Assembly: GCA_019096065.1 (NCBI GenBank) | Contig: JAGUCH010000002.1 | Span: forward strand, 9,498,501 to 9,562,500 | Origin: Paracyclopina nana | Lineage: Eukaryota; Arthropoda; Copepoda; Cyclopoida; Cyclopettidae | Direction of reading: 5' to 3' | DNA: 64,000 bases | Shown here: positions 12,003 to 24,100 of the stretch, one piece after another | Layout: each line of letters opens with the position of its first letter | Numbering within the stretch: position 1 is the first letter of the stretch | Notes under the pieces: model-generated | The model's input: only the letters and a program-made list of their open reading frames with translations | Database searches by the model: none | Told to the model about the DNA's origin: nothing | Made by a program: the position numbers and the translations under genes

Positions 12003-13389
12003 ATGTCCTTGAATAAGGCCCTCTTGGCGCTCTGGGCCTTCTTTGTCTTGGCTTCTTCACGGTCCACTCCATTACACAAATTAACGGAATTCGACCATTT
12101 TCCGAGGTAATGTGTTCTCAACATAATCCCCCTTTCCTTCATTATACCATAGTGTAACCATGTATCTTTACAACACGGCTGAAGTTTTGAGGAAATTGAG
12201 TCGTACTTGCTTGAAGTGGCTTCCCAAAACAGTGACTTTGCGAAACTTTCCATAGAGGGGACGACATCGGAGGGACGAAATATTTATCTTCTCCAAATAG
12301 GGGAGGATGCTTTGGAGGAAAAAAGGGCCATTTTTATTGATGCCGGCATCCATGCGAGGGAACGGATTGCTCCCACGTCAGCCCTATTTATCATCCATAA
12401 TCTGGTAACAGAACAGCTAGCTGGCTAAAAAGCCATTATAAGGCATGAGAACAAGTCTCATGCTGCTAATTCAGGCGAACCTGTATAAGACTGGCCGGGA
12501 CGATGATATAAGGCAGAAAGTTAGCTACTACATCATGCCATTGCTGAACCCTGATGGTTATGAGTATGCTCGCCTCCATGACCCAATGTGGCGAAAAAAC
12601 CGCAGCACTCCACCGCTGGGAAGCAATTGCTATGGCGTTGACCTGAACCGGAATTACAACGTGACAGGCTTTGGCGTGGGAGGCTCCACTGATCCCTGCA
12701 CTGACAACTACATGGGAGAGCACCCCAACTCTGAGCCTGAAGTACGAGCGGCCTCTGACGTCCTTCTCAGGCATAAGAACAACATTCGTGCTTCCCTGTC
12801 ATTCCACAGCTATGGTAGCTTCTTTTTTCGCAGAGCACTTTTTCACGCAAACCTTATATTAACCCTTCGTTCAAGGCCAAAAGTGGCTGACCTCATGGGG
12901 CTTCACGACAAAGAGAGCCTTGGATAACGACAAGTTGATTGATCTGGGTAATCGCGTAGCCATAGCCATTAAGGCTGTTCATGGGCGAGTCTATGAAGTG
13001 GAGACGGCTGGAGCCCTTTACCCAGCTGGTAAAATTGGTTCCATTAATCATGCCTAAACATTAATATAGTATATAGCGGTCTTGAAGGCGGTGCGAGCGA
13101 CGACTTTGCCAAAGCGATGGCCCATATCCCATATGCTGTCACAGTGGAACTCCCGCCGAGCCAGAATGATGCGTAAGGTCACTCAATTATTAAGCTAATA
13201 ATGAGGTATCCAAACGCGCATCATTGCAGAGACGGTTTCTTGATCAAGCCTGGCACAATTCGCGGTGTCGGAGAGGAGATTTGGGAAGGTCTCACCGAAG
13301 TCGCCAAGGCTGCGCTGGTTGAGCCGCTAGGCCCGGATGCTTCGTCATTACGAGAAGAAAAGGAAGGCGTTCTTCGTGACAACCAATAA
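12003..13389 (+). CDS. M14 zinc carboxypeptidase, secreted, without activation propeptide
   Basis: Six exons, 12003-12106, 12185-12404, 12475-12814, 12876-13028, 13070-13172 and 13230-13389, encode 359 residues. A signal peptide (about 1-20) is followed almost at once by the catalytic domain (FEEIESYL near residue 36). Zinc ligands are His91 and Glu94 (HARE) and His219 (SFHSYG). Asn166-Arg167 in DLNRNY bind substrate, and Glu299 in TVEL is the catalytic glutamate. The set matches carboxypeptidase A/B enzymes, which remove C-terminal amino acids from peptides. The usual propeptide of about 90 residues is missing, so it may be made active or rely on another control. The stop codon sits inside an AATAAA signal. 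The second exon's acceptor (GCTGAAG) is weak but is the only one that keeps the frame. Confidence 0.92.
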
Positions 13390-13676
13390 AAAGTGGCTTC
13401 TGTTTCACCTCGATTTTTGCCGTAAAGGAAATTAGCAAAAGTGCAATTGTAGATATGGGCAGAAAACCTCTGCTTCATTCCTTTCTAGCAAAACAAAAAA
13501 CCAGGCAAAAATGAGCATACTTTTTCGCTTCCTTGCAAGTAGGCAAAATGCAACTTCAGGTTAAGCCAACAAAGCCAACTTCATTAGGTTTTAAAAAATG
13601 TTCGTATATATTTGCTGAGATCTACAAGTGTTTTTGTCGTCCGCCAATACTTACGCATATGATGCGTCGGATATGA

Positions 13677-15156
13677 TCATTTTGCTTTCTTGGGCGAGAC
13701 CAACGACGGCGATGATGGTGGCTTGACAAAGTGGGAAATGAAATCGATCGGGATTGGGAAGATGATCGTGGAATTCTTCTCAGCAGCTATCGAGCTCAAC
13801 GTCTGCAAATAATTGTGGAAATAGGGCGTGAAGTAACTATAAAGTTTTCCTCCGGCTTCGTAGCACTTTAATCATGAGAGCCCTAGCTCCCCGCACTTGC
13901 AGCCACGTTTATCTGATGGTCTAGACTGGCGCAAAAAGTTCAACGCTGCTATTGCTGAATGGCCACTAATTTGGCCTGAAGAGGGCTGTAACATTGCATT
14001 GGGATAGGTTGCCAAGATGAAAGCTTGTAGTTGAAGCAGGCTGTTAAAACAACTTATCGAGTTTTTAAACGAATTGATATTCGATTTCCTTTCGTTGTAG
14101 AGTATTCATACGCGCCTAGAGTAGCTTCATACGTATTATACAGTATGTCGAGATAAAGGTCAAGGCTGCTGTCAATAGCGAATACGGCTTACTTTTGCCA
14201 TTTTCTACAGAAGCATTGACTGAACTGAGCTTTGAGGATGAAGCAAGCTTCCTGTCATCTTCCTTTATCCCCTTTTTAAAAAGGTGAGTACCTCACATGA
14301 ATTGTTGGCAAAAAATAAAAATCTGGCAGGACTCACAGATACAGAACTACGTGGTATATTATATGTGCTTTTTTAATTCTTGAGCCTAGAATGCAAGCGG
14401 CGGCCTTATCATACTATTCTTCTGCTCGTGACGCGACACATAGTACAGATAATTCACGCAAGCAACTTCTAGCAGAAAAGAAGAAAGCACGAAGGCCTTC
14501 ATCTTCACCTTCTCTTTTGAACATTTTAAATCGACCACTCAGCTCAAACGAGCGAAAATGTATTTGCAGAAGAAGGCCTTTGAATTATGCCAGCTTTAGC
14601 AATATTTAGTTGCAGTAATACAACGTGACTGCAGTCACTTCCGACTTCCTCCAAGATCAATCTTAGACAAGCTCACGCTGTACATGAGCCGTAAACAAGG
14701 CGCGCAGATTTTGAAGGCACATGATCCATCAGCTTCTCTCTCAGCGCCGAATCGCAATGCTACAAAAAGTCGTGAGAAAATTGCAATGCTAACTCTAGCC
14801 CATAAGTGCACTACTTCACTTCAGCCAAGAGATATCAGTTCAAGTAGTATATGGATTAGAAGCAGATGTGATTGCATCGAAACGTGAAAGCTTGGAGGAG
14901 GAATCCCCAGGTGGGTCGTGCCAAAAAGCCGTCTCAAATAAAGAAAAAGCTTTGGGAGGAGGAAATGAAAAATACCTGCAAATATCTTAGCTGCAGCGCG
15001 GAGGGTGACTCGTCAATCACGGAAGAGGCTTCACGGAGGGCTCTGGAGGCCCTCTTCTCGCCGTCAGCTGCTATAACCTTGGCCCTGGCCTCCCTGGAGG
15101 CCTCAGCCTCCGCAGCCATTGCTCGCTGTAGCTGTTCAGGTAAGCGTGCATCTTTT
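13677..15156 (-). other. Stomatin alternative 3' cassette b (E7b/8b and E9b)
   Basis: E7b/8b (15156-14976) is 181 bases, exactly the sum of E7a (79) and E8a (102), but with no intron between them. It begins in the phase that E6 needs (ATA AAA GAT against ATC AAG GAC). E9b (13802-13677) encodes TLSSIAAEKNSTIIF and a distinct 20-residue tail ending KKAK. The cassette has no upstream stomatin exons of its own, so it is either an alternative 3' end of the gene or a decaying partial duplicate. The open frames and intact splice sites favour use. Confidence 0.7.
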
Positions 15157-18100
15157 CTGCAATTATCATCATCACCGCAATGAGAATGACAAGCTCAGCT
15201 GTTAAGTCGCGCAGTCGCAAAAAACACGGCCTCTCTCTAATGTACGTATTAGTTCAACTTTATTATAAGAGAGAGCGGCAATCATGCAACGCACATTGCT
15301 GAGCAGATTGCAAAGGTCGAAACTCTGGTCGAAGTCATAGGTGGCGCAATTTTTAGGAAATCTGTCACTCCACCTCGCCAAGTAAATAAGTTCGACCTTC
15401 GCAAATTTTGGAGGGCTCGCATTGATCTCAGCTACCCAAGATTGCCGCTCTCTCTTATAATACAGTTGAACTAGTACGTATACAGCCTGAGTCGTCAAAT
15501 ACTTTACACTCTCAATACAAAAGTTTTTGTAACTTGTAAAGTATTTGACGACTCAGGCTGTATAGTACATAATGTATATAGCTTCACAATGCGGTTTGTA
15601 TTCGATTAGCGTTTTATTTTAGTAGTAGTAGTAGTAGTGCTATAACTACGGTATGTAATTGCAGGCAAACACCACACAACACTACAGACTGCTCGTCCTG
15701 GTACACGATTCTCTTTTTTTCAAATACAGTATAGTTAGGAAAGCTTTTTGGTGCAGCAGCTCGTCGTCGACATTGTCCTCTTTTGACTCGTGGCAGTTGC
15801 TGAAGACATGAAGCTCGAGATGATATCGATGGGAACGGGGAAGATGATGGTCGAGTTCTTCTCGGCCGATATTGAGTTGAGTGTCTATATCATAAAAGCG
15901 AGGAGGAAAAATGAAAAGCCGAAAAGTAGCAGCGTTATATGTAGGAAGGACCTGTAGGTATCGTAACTGGATGGCAGCCGGAGATTCGGACACGATGTCC
16001 GCGGCCTCGCGGAGGGCACGGCTGGCCTTTTGTTCGCCCTCGGCAGCGATCACCTGGAAGTGAGCAAGAAGCGAGTTTGTCGAGAGGACGTCGCTTGGCT
16101 ACAGTAAAGGGGAGCGATTCACTGACCTTGGCTCGAGCCTCGCGAGCGGCCTCGGCCTCCGCGGCCATTGCACGCTGCAATTGCACCGGCAGTCGGACGT
16201 CCTTGCTGCACAATATGAGTTAAATCGTCATTAGCTTTGTCTCAGAAAGCGATGCATGCACAAGAAAAAAACACCTCTCAGGGCAGTCACGTGGTGCCTG
16301 TTGCTGCTAGTAATTGCTGTTGTTGTGCGCGAGGCCATTACACGTTAGATGGCAGAAAATATACTCACATTTCGACTCGTTCAACTTTGATGCCCCATGG
16401 TTCAGTGGCCTCATCAAGGGCGTTCTGCAAAGACGAAGCGGTGGTGAAAATCTTCAGTCTTTTATTGACTTTGGCCCCTAGCTTTCTTCCGCCTACCATT
16501 CCTGATGATACGTTAGCATTGTCAAAATCACACCCACCAAACACACATTTCCTAATATTAACGTTTCGCTGCGTAATCGATTCAATTTTATGGCACATCA
16601 AATAAATCACAGCTTGGTCATAACGGCAAAATGTTGGCATGGCAAAAAAGTTGGTTTTCTCCCGAAAAAAGGGCCTTTCTATCTTGGCGTGCAACGGCAT
16701 GATGTATATATCCTAGTCACAACTTGAAGAGGTTACATGACATGGAATAATTTTTGTGGCAAGATGATGCCTCTCCTAGGCATGTTTATTGAAAATTTTA
16801 TAGCCAGCTATGAACGGAGCCTTTTTTGTCGTAGCATATTAAAAAGTCGGGAGGAGCTGCAAGCTAGGTAAAGTAAATGTTGAGGACAGAGAGAGTGCGC
16901 TAAAGTGCTTCTTTTGCAAGAAAAATATTAGCCTGATGACAACATGTCAGCCGCTCAAATAAACAGAGAGGGATCAAGTTGCAGCCACGTCAAAATCTTC
17001 TCCGCCTCGAAGAATTAGAAAGCAATATGTTGCCGCGATTAATGAATATGAAGAATGCCAGCAAAAACTGGGCTACAGTTTTTTCCCCTTTTTCTCCTAG
17101 ATGCGCTGCTCGCACCACGGCCGAAAATAATCCAGCTCCCAACTATCCAATATAGAAATTAATCTCAGGGTGCAAGCATCTTCATCCAAGTGGGCGTTAA
17201 TTAAGGACTTGAATGTGTTGATCTTTACCTGCATGGAATTGGAAATGCTTTCGCGGTCGCTGAGGATCTCGTGAAGACTCTTGGTGCCAAGGATGTTTCT
17301 GAGAGTTGTCTGTGCCAGCAGCCTCGTTGAGTGGTGTGCATTTTCCACGTTGGCTACCGACACAGTGGCATTGGACACGCGGTAGTACACGACTGCGTCG
17401 ACGGACACTGTCACCGAGTCTTTGGTGAGGACCTGTACACATAAAAGGAGTGGCAATTAATTAAACACGGATACGCGCGAGATAAGGCCAATAGTAAGTG
17501 TGGTGCGCCAATGCGATGCTGAAGAGTCATGCATTCAAACGAGGACAACACGTAGTAATAGTGAATTTATGCGTAGTGTATGGTTGTGGTTAATGGGGCA
17601 CCCTGTATCGAGAGATTCGCTCAATGGCCACAGATGATATTAGTCGAGGCGAGATCGCGAATTGCTGTTACCTCTTGAGGGGGCACATCGAGTGTGATTG
17701 TGCGGAGGTCGACTCTTTGGTAGCTCTCGATACACGGTAGCACAAAAAATATACCTGAAACGAACAAGTGTGCATAAGCGGCTGACACGCAAACATAGCA
17801 GAAGAATATCGGGGCAAAATGAAAGGGGGAAGAAGCGGCAAGCGAGAAAAGGCACATGGATTGAGGTGTGCTCCATTGGCAATGGCCTATATCATCTCTA
17901 TATGCTATTGAGCCGTTCGTTCCGCGCGTTCTAGAAATAGGTGACAATGGGCGAATCCTGGCGCTGACAGGTGACAATAATTGGCAAAGCGGGAGCTGCT
18001 GATAGGACACAACAGAAACGTTGGGTGCTTGTCAGGTCGTGGAAAATCAACACGTGCTAACTCAATTATCCAGTTGTCACCACGATGCGCTTGCTTGTCG

Positions 18101-21100
18101 CACGGTGGCCAAGAGAGCAAATACTTACGCAGCATTAGTACATGCTAAAGTAGTCTTGTGGTAGGTGGGCCCGTAGAAAAACTAGAAAGGCCCTTTATGT
18201 GTGAGTGTGTCTGTGTGAGAGGAGTGTGGGAACAAAAACCCAAGAATTAAGCATGCATAACGTCTAGTTAATGGAGCATCGTCTTTTGTACACACACATG
18301 TTACAACAACTTCCACGCAGCAGGCATATGTGCAAACAGCAAAAATACGACGGTGCACGCACCACCACGCATACTCCAACTTTATTTATTAATTAGCTAG
18401 ACAAGCACACACAACACATATATAAGAGTGTATGACGGTATTTGCACCATCATTTCATATGATATAGGTATACACATAGGCACAGGGAGCAAGCAGACAC
18501 GTACATAAACTGACCAACTATTTAGGGACACGCGAGACATGAGAAAAAGAGGCTAGGGCTTCTGGAGAAAAACGCAGCCAATCAATTTATGAATCAAGAT
18601 AGGGCCGGCCAGAAACCCACTTTATGCTATGCATATTTAGTGCAATACATATAGTATGTACATTCATCCAGTAGCTTCACCAGCAGGAAATTCGAGTTGG
18701 ACTCCAATTACCCACTCGCGAGCCATATCAGCTACCATTCTCCTTTTTATTAGCCCGAGAAAGGTTATCTCGTCAGCCGGACTAACGTAAAACATTTAAC
18801 TAATATGGTATGCGGAGTGTGCTAGATTAAAGCGGCGGTACGACGAACAACCATCGAAAATGCAGAGTGTGTGCTGATATGAGCCGGTCGCGGCCTCAGC
18901 TTTGGAGGCCGGAAAGGATACACTACCTCCTGAGGTGGCACGCTGAGTGTGATGGTACGCATGTCAACCACTTCGTGACTCTCCACGCAAGGGAGGCTGA
19001 AGTGGAGACCTGATTCAGGCAAAAAGAAGAGGAAATCATGAGGAGCAAACCGCAATTTGTCCAGCCTAGTGCACCCAATCGTCGGGTCGACGTAGCCGAT
19101 TGAATACAGTGTCTTACCTGGACCCTTTGAGCCTCCCTCCAAGAGACGACCGAGGCGAAATATGACAGCCCTTTCGTACTCCTGGACAACCTTGAGATGC
19201 AGGCATGGTAAAAAACGAAATAACAACGCGTGAATGAGGAACGTACCTTGAAGCAGACGCAGAGGGAAAATGGCAGGGTGACGATGACAATTACCCACGA
19301 AAATGCAGTGAGGAGCCACCCGCAGATTCCGAGCCCCACATCATTATCTTGGGCTGAAAAGACAAGAGCATCTCAAAATTGCTTGTTATAGGCATGCTGC
19401 AACATAACAGCAAACGTCAGAATAGCTGTAATATTCGACTTGAGCAACTCATGTTACAGGGGTCCTAGTGTTGTGGGCTTGCCTCGCAGGAGAGCGCTCC
19501 CCGCCGTCGCTCAACCAAGCCGTGCTCAGTAGCAGCCATTGTTTTTTGTACTTGAATAATCAGTGCTGAAGAATTTATTGAATAAGAAACACCATGATTC
19601 CATATTTGAAGTGATTTTATTATTGTCATCATTAATTTATTTTGTCTTTCAGGATTTTAGAGTAGTCTTTGTCATGCAATTGCAATTGTCATTGTCCTAG
19701 AGCAAGGCTCTGGACTTTTATTTATCATTTTGTGTAGTCTTTGTCTTAGGTTAGAAGAGCAAGGCTCTTATCATTGAAATAAAGAGTGTCTTTGTCATTG
19801 AAGTAGTCATACTATTTATTAGAGTGGGCTTTTATTGGAGCTCATTAGGAGGATTACATTGGATTCTCCACTTGTCATTGTCATCCTTGAGGCAGCTAGG
19901 CTGGACTTGTGGGATTCGCTTGTACCCAGGATCTTGAGCGGTAGCACGGCCGTTCTGATCGCTGAAGCCATTCTCTGCCTTCTTGAGTCTGGCTCTCAAA
20001 CTCGCGGTCTTCTGGAACTTCTTGAAGACTACGACAAATTTGGCGCCCAACGTGGGGCTCGATCAAGGACGAGCCCACCCCGAACAACCCGATCTCAGGT
20101 CTAAGGTCAATGTCAGACCCCACCAGACCTTCAAGGTACTCCGAATCCACTCCATTGCGAATCAGTCGAAGAGTAAGAGGCCAACCTCCTGAACAAGGTT
20201 CAACATTCCCCAATTTGGAGCTTTCGCCACTTACTCAGGCCAGACGACACTTGCAACAGTTGAACCTCAGCGAGTCCGACGTCTTCGACCCTGAAGAACA
20301 AAACTCCTACCAGTGGATAAACGAAATCGAAGAGTTCGCTCGTACAATCCACGAGGGACCAGACCCTGTACTAAATCTACGTCCAGTCGATCCACTCCTA
20401 GCAGCCTCTGAGACGTCACCTTTTCACGGGTTTAGCTCCATCGACATGATTCGCACTCCTACCACCGACTCGAACGCTGTTCGAAATCTGGCCGCTGCCT
20501 TGTCTCAAGGATCTGGTTCGAACAGGTCTGCCATGCAGAACGCCCCCTTGAACCCAAACGACGGATCTTACCAAGCCCAAATGCCAACCACGGAGGGCTA
20601 TCTCCCGCCAATTCCAACTTCTTCCATGAATACATCAGGACCGAGGGTAGCACAACCGGGTTATGGGGAGTTTAACCCATCCAGAAGCAACTTGTCGAGC
20701 CATGCTCCACCTTTTGTACCGTCCTACTTATCGCAGGCACAGGGCTCTAGCAGTCAGGACCTGGAAGTCCAAAGAGCGCCTGGAGAAGGCCTCATGGCCG
20801 CCTTTGCGGCACTAGAACAACAAGGACAGGCTCAATCCACGCAATCACATGTGGCAATAGAATCTGGAAGAGGCTCCTTATTACAACCGCTGGTCAGACA
20901 GAGGAAACCGTCTAGACCCAACCCGAGCCTAGGAACGGGCCAGGAATTGCGGCCCTCTGACCTAAGGTCAAGCCAAGATTTGCGCTCTCAATCCACCTTA
21001 GGTATCACCCATCGCCGCCATGAAGCCCCGGCAGGAAGAGAGAAAGCCATGCCACTCAACAAAGCCAAGGACTATGTACCGAGGGGATCGAAATCGAGAC

Positions 21101-24100
21101 CACACGCCGCAAAAGTCACCCCTGAGGCCGCAGAAGCTATCAGACAGGCACAGCAAGAGGCGGAGATGGTAGCTAGCCAACTACAACAGAAATTTAAAGA
21201 AACAGCCCCTTACTGCGTGAAGATGAGGAAGGCAATCTTTGAATCTCAAGAGCGAGCTACCAACGAGGAGATTCAGCAAACTAGAGCCGTCCTGGATGGA
21301 TTCTTACGCGATCTCAAAGAAAAATTCGAGTTTCTAAAAAGCATCGAACTACCCAAGTATGCTAGGACCCCCAGGCCTGACATTCTATTGGGGTTGGACT
21401 GCTTCAGCCTCATCATGCCGCAAACCATAATCCACAAAGAAAAAGGGGATCCGTACATCTACGATTGCACGCTCGGAAGAATCATGACCTACTACGACCC
21501 AGAAGCTGAACCTAGAAAAGAAAAGGTCATCTGCGTGGCAGCCTTACCTACAGAAGATGAAGCAAGGGAGGCCAGGCCTCCAGGAATACCCATCTGTGAC
21601 GGCTGTGGACAGTCCACAGAAGCTGGTCGTCTACCAGGAGCTCCCATAGAGAGTATTGAAGCAATGTGGGAATTTGACAGGCCGCAATGCGAGCTCCCTC
21701 CGGCTCTGAGCGTGAATGACCAAAAGGCGTTAGACATCCTGGTGAACACCATCACGCAGCTGAACGACAAGTCGTACCAGCTCAGCCCGATGTGGATAGA
21801 AGGGGAGCCCGTCTTCATCTGCAACAGGTTCAGAGTTATGAGAGATACTGCAAAGCTGGAAAGGAAGCTGTTTCTATATGACGAGAATTTGTACAACAAA
21901 GCTACTCAAGAGATCCAAGATTGGTTAAGTCAGGGCTTCATTAGAGTCTTGGACCCCGATGTCGACAACCTGGATGATGGAAACTACCTGGACTGGCTGC
22001 TAGTGGAGAGGCCAGACAAGCCCTCCATGCCAGTAAGAGTGGTTTTTGATGGAGCGAGGAAACATTTCGGCAAAAGCCTTAACGATGCCCTTCTGCCAGG
22101 ACCCAAACTTCAAAGGAATGTGTTTGAAATCCTCATAGGAGCCAGGGAGAAGCCAGTCATACTGGTAGCCGATATAAGCAAGATGTTTCTCCGCTTTAAG
22201 CTCGATCCGGATTCACGCAAGTATCATCGATTTGTGTGGCAGGGAGTGTGCTATGAGGCAAACTCAGTCGTATTTGGCACTGCGTCTGCGCCTTGTATGG
22301 CAACTTTTGCTATGAAGCATCACATCTCCAAGTTTCAGGAATCACACCCTGCCGCGTTTCGAATCCTCGACAAGTTCCTCTATGTAGACGATGTTTTCGC
22401 TTCTGTGGAGGACGAAGAAGAGGCCAGAGAGGCCATCCGCCAAATATTGGAAGTAGGAGAAGCAGGGGCCATGCCCTTCAGGAAATGGGGGAGCAATGCG
22501 CCAGGCGCACTTGTCGACGTGGACCCTGACCTCATCTTGCCTGGATTCCAACTACAGGCAGACCACGCTGACGTCACCAAAGCCCTGGGACTCTATATTG
22601 ACTGTATTGGCGATCAGATAATATTCCAACCACCTGACGCTGATTACATGAGGAACGCGCCGCTGACAATGAGGATGATGGCACAGTTTGTCCCACGCCT
22701 GCACGACCCATTAGGCCTTCTGAGCCCGTTTATCCTGAAAGGGAAGCGACTCATCCAAAGGGTTTGGCAGATGAGGATGCTCTTTAGCATCGAATGGGAT
22801 ACGGCTCTGGGAATGCTGGAGCACCCGGAGATGGACAACATCTTGAAGGAATGGAACGACTATGTCAAACAAGTGGAAAGAGTAGAAATCTTCCGGCTCC
22901 CACGGGCCCTTAGGCTGCGACCCGCTAAGAGAGTAGAGCTGCACATATTCACCGACGCCAGCGAGATGGCCAAAGGAGCGGCTGCATACGCACGATCAAT
23001 TTACGAAGACGGTTCTATAGACTGCACGCTATTAGCTGCCAGGCTCAACTTGGCATCCCTGAGGGAGGTAAGGTCTATGCCCGAAATGGAGCTCAACGGC
23101 TGTGTGCTGGGCTCAGAATTATGCCAAGACTTGGTCAAGAGCCTGGAGCGAGTCGACTCAGTCACGCTGTGGACCGACTCGCAGTGTGCCCTTACATGGA
23201 TATGCAAGCCTGCGGGCAATTGGAAGGGTTATGTCGCCAGGCGAGTCACAGCTATATTTGAAAACACACACGAATTCAAGTGGAAGCACGTGCCAGGCCG
23301 TATGAACTCTGCTGACTATGTGACGCGGGGGCTGACGGTCGATGAGCTGGCAGCCAGCGAATCGTGGCTACAAGGCCCAGCCTTTCTGAGGGGCCCCGAC
23401 AAGAACTTTCCTCAGTGGACCCCAGAAGTTACGGATGACGAGAGGGCAGCCATAGAAGGGTATATGAAGCTGCAGAAGGTGCCAGGAAGAACCATCAAGG
23501 CAGGCAAGAAAGCCTTGAAGAAAGTACTCATGCTATGCACCTTCGAACAGGCAGGGAAATACACTATTCCCCACCACATGCAACCCAGCCCGAATGCCCT
23601 GGAATCCTGGCACTCGGCCAGGGAGGACCCATGCTTGGGGGTCCAAGTCAGACTGGAAGACTTTTCTTCATGGAGCAGGCTAATCAGAGTACTATGTCTC
23701 GCCAGGCGAGCAGCTTTGAAAATAATCAACCCTTGGGATGAAGTGCCAATGGGGGACCCTGAGGGAGACGAATTCAGATGGATGGAAAACCAGGTAGCGA
23801 TTTGGGTCCAACAACCCGAGTATGCCAAAGAGTTGGATTACTACCTGAGCCACGGGGAATGGCCCAAAGGCTCGAGGTTAGGACCACTGGATCCTCTTAT
23901 AGGACCTCAGGGCGAGATTCGCACAAAAGGAAGATTGGACGCCACACTCGCCTTGTGGATAGGTAGGAGGCAGCTGGTCATACCAGGTCCCGCGAGGAAA
24001 CTAGTTCTTCAAGACATGCATCGTAGAATTGGACACGGATATGGAAGAAACAGGTACTTGTGCGAGGCTCAGGAAAAGTACTGGATTCCAGGAGGAAAGA

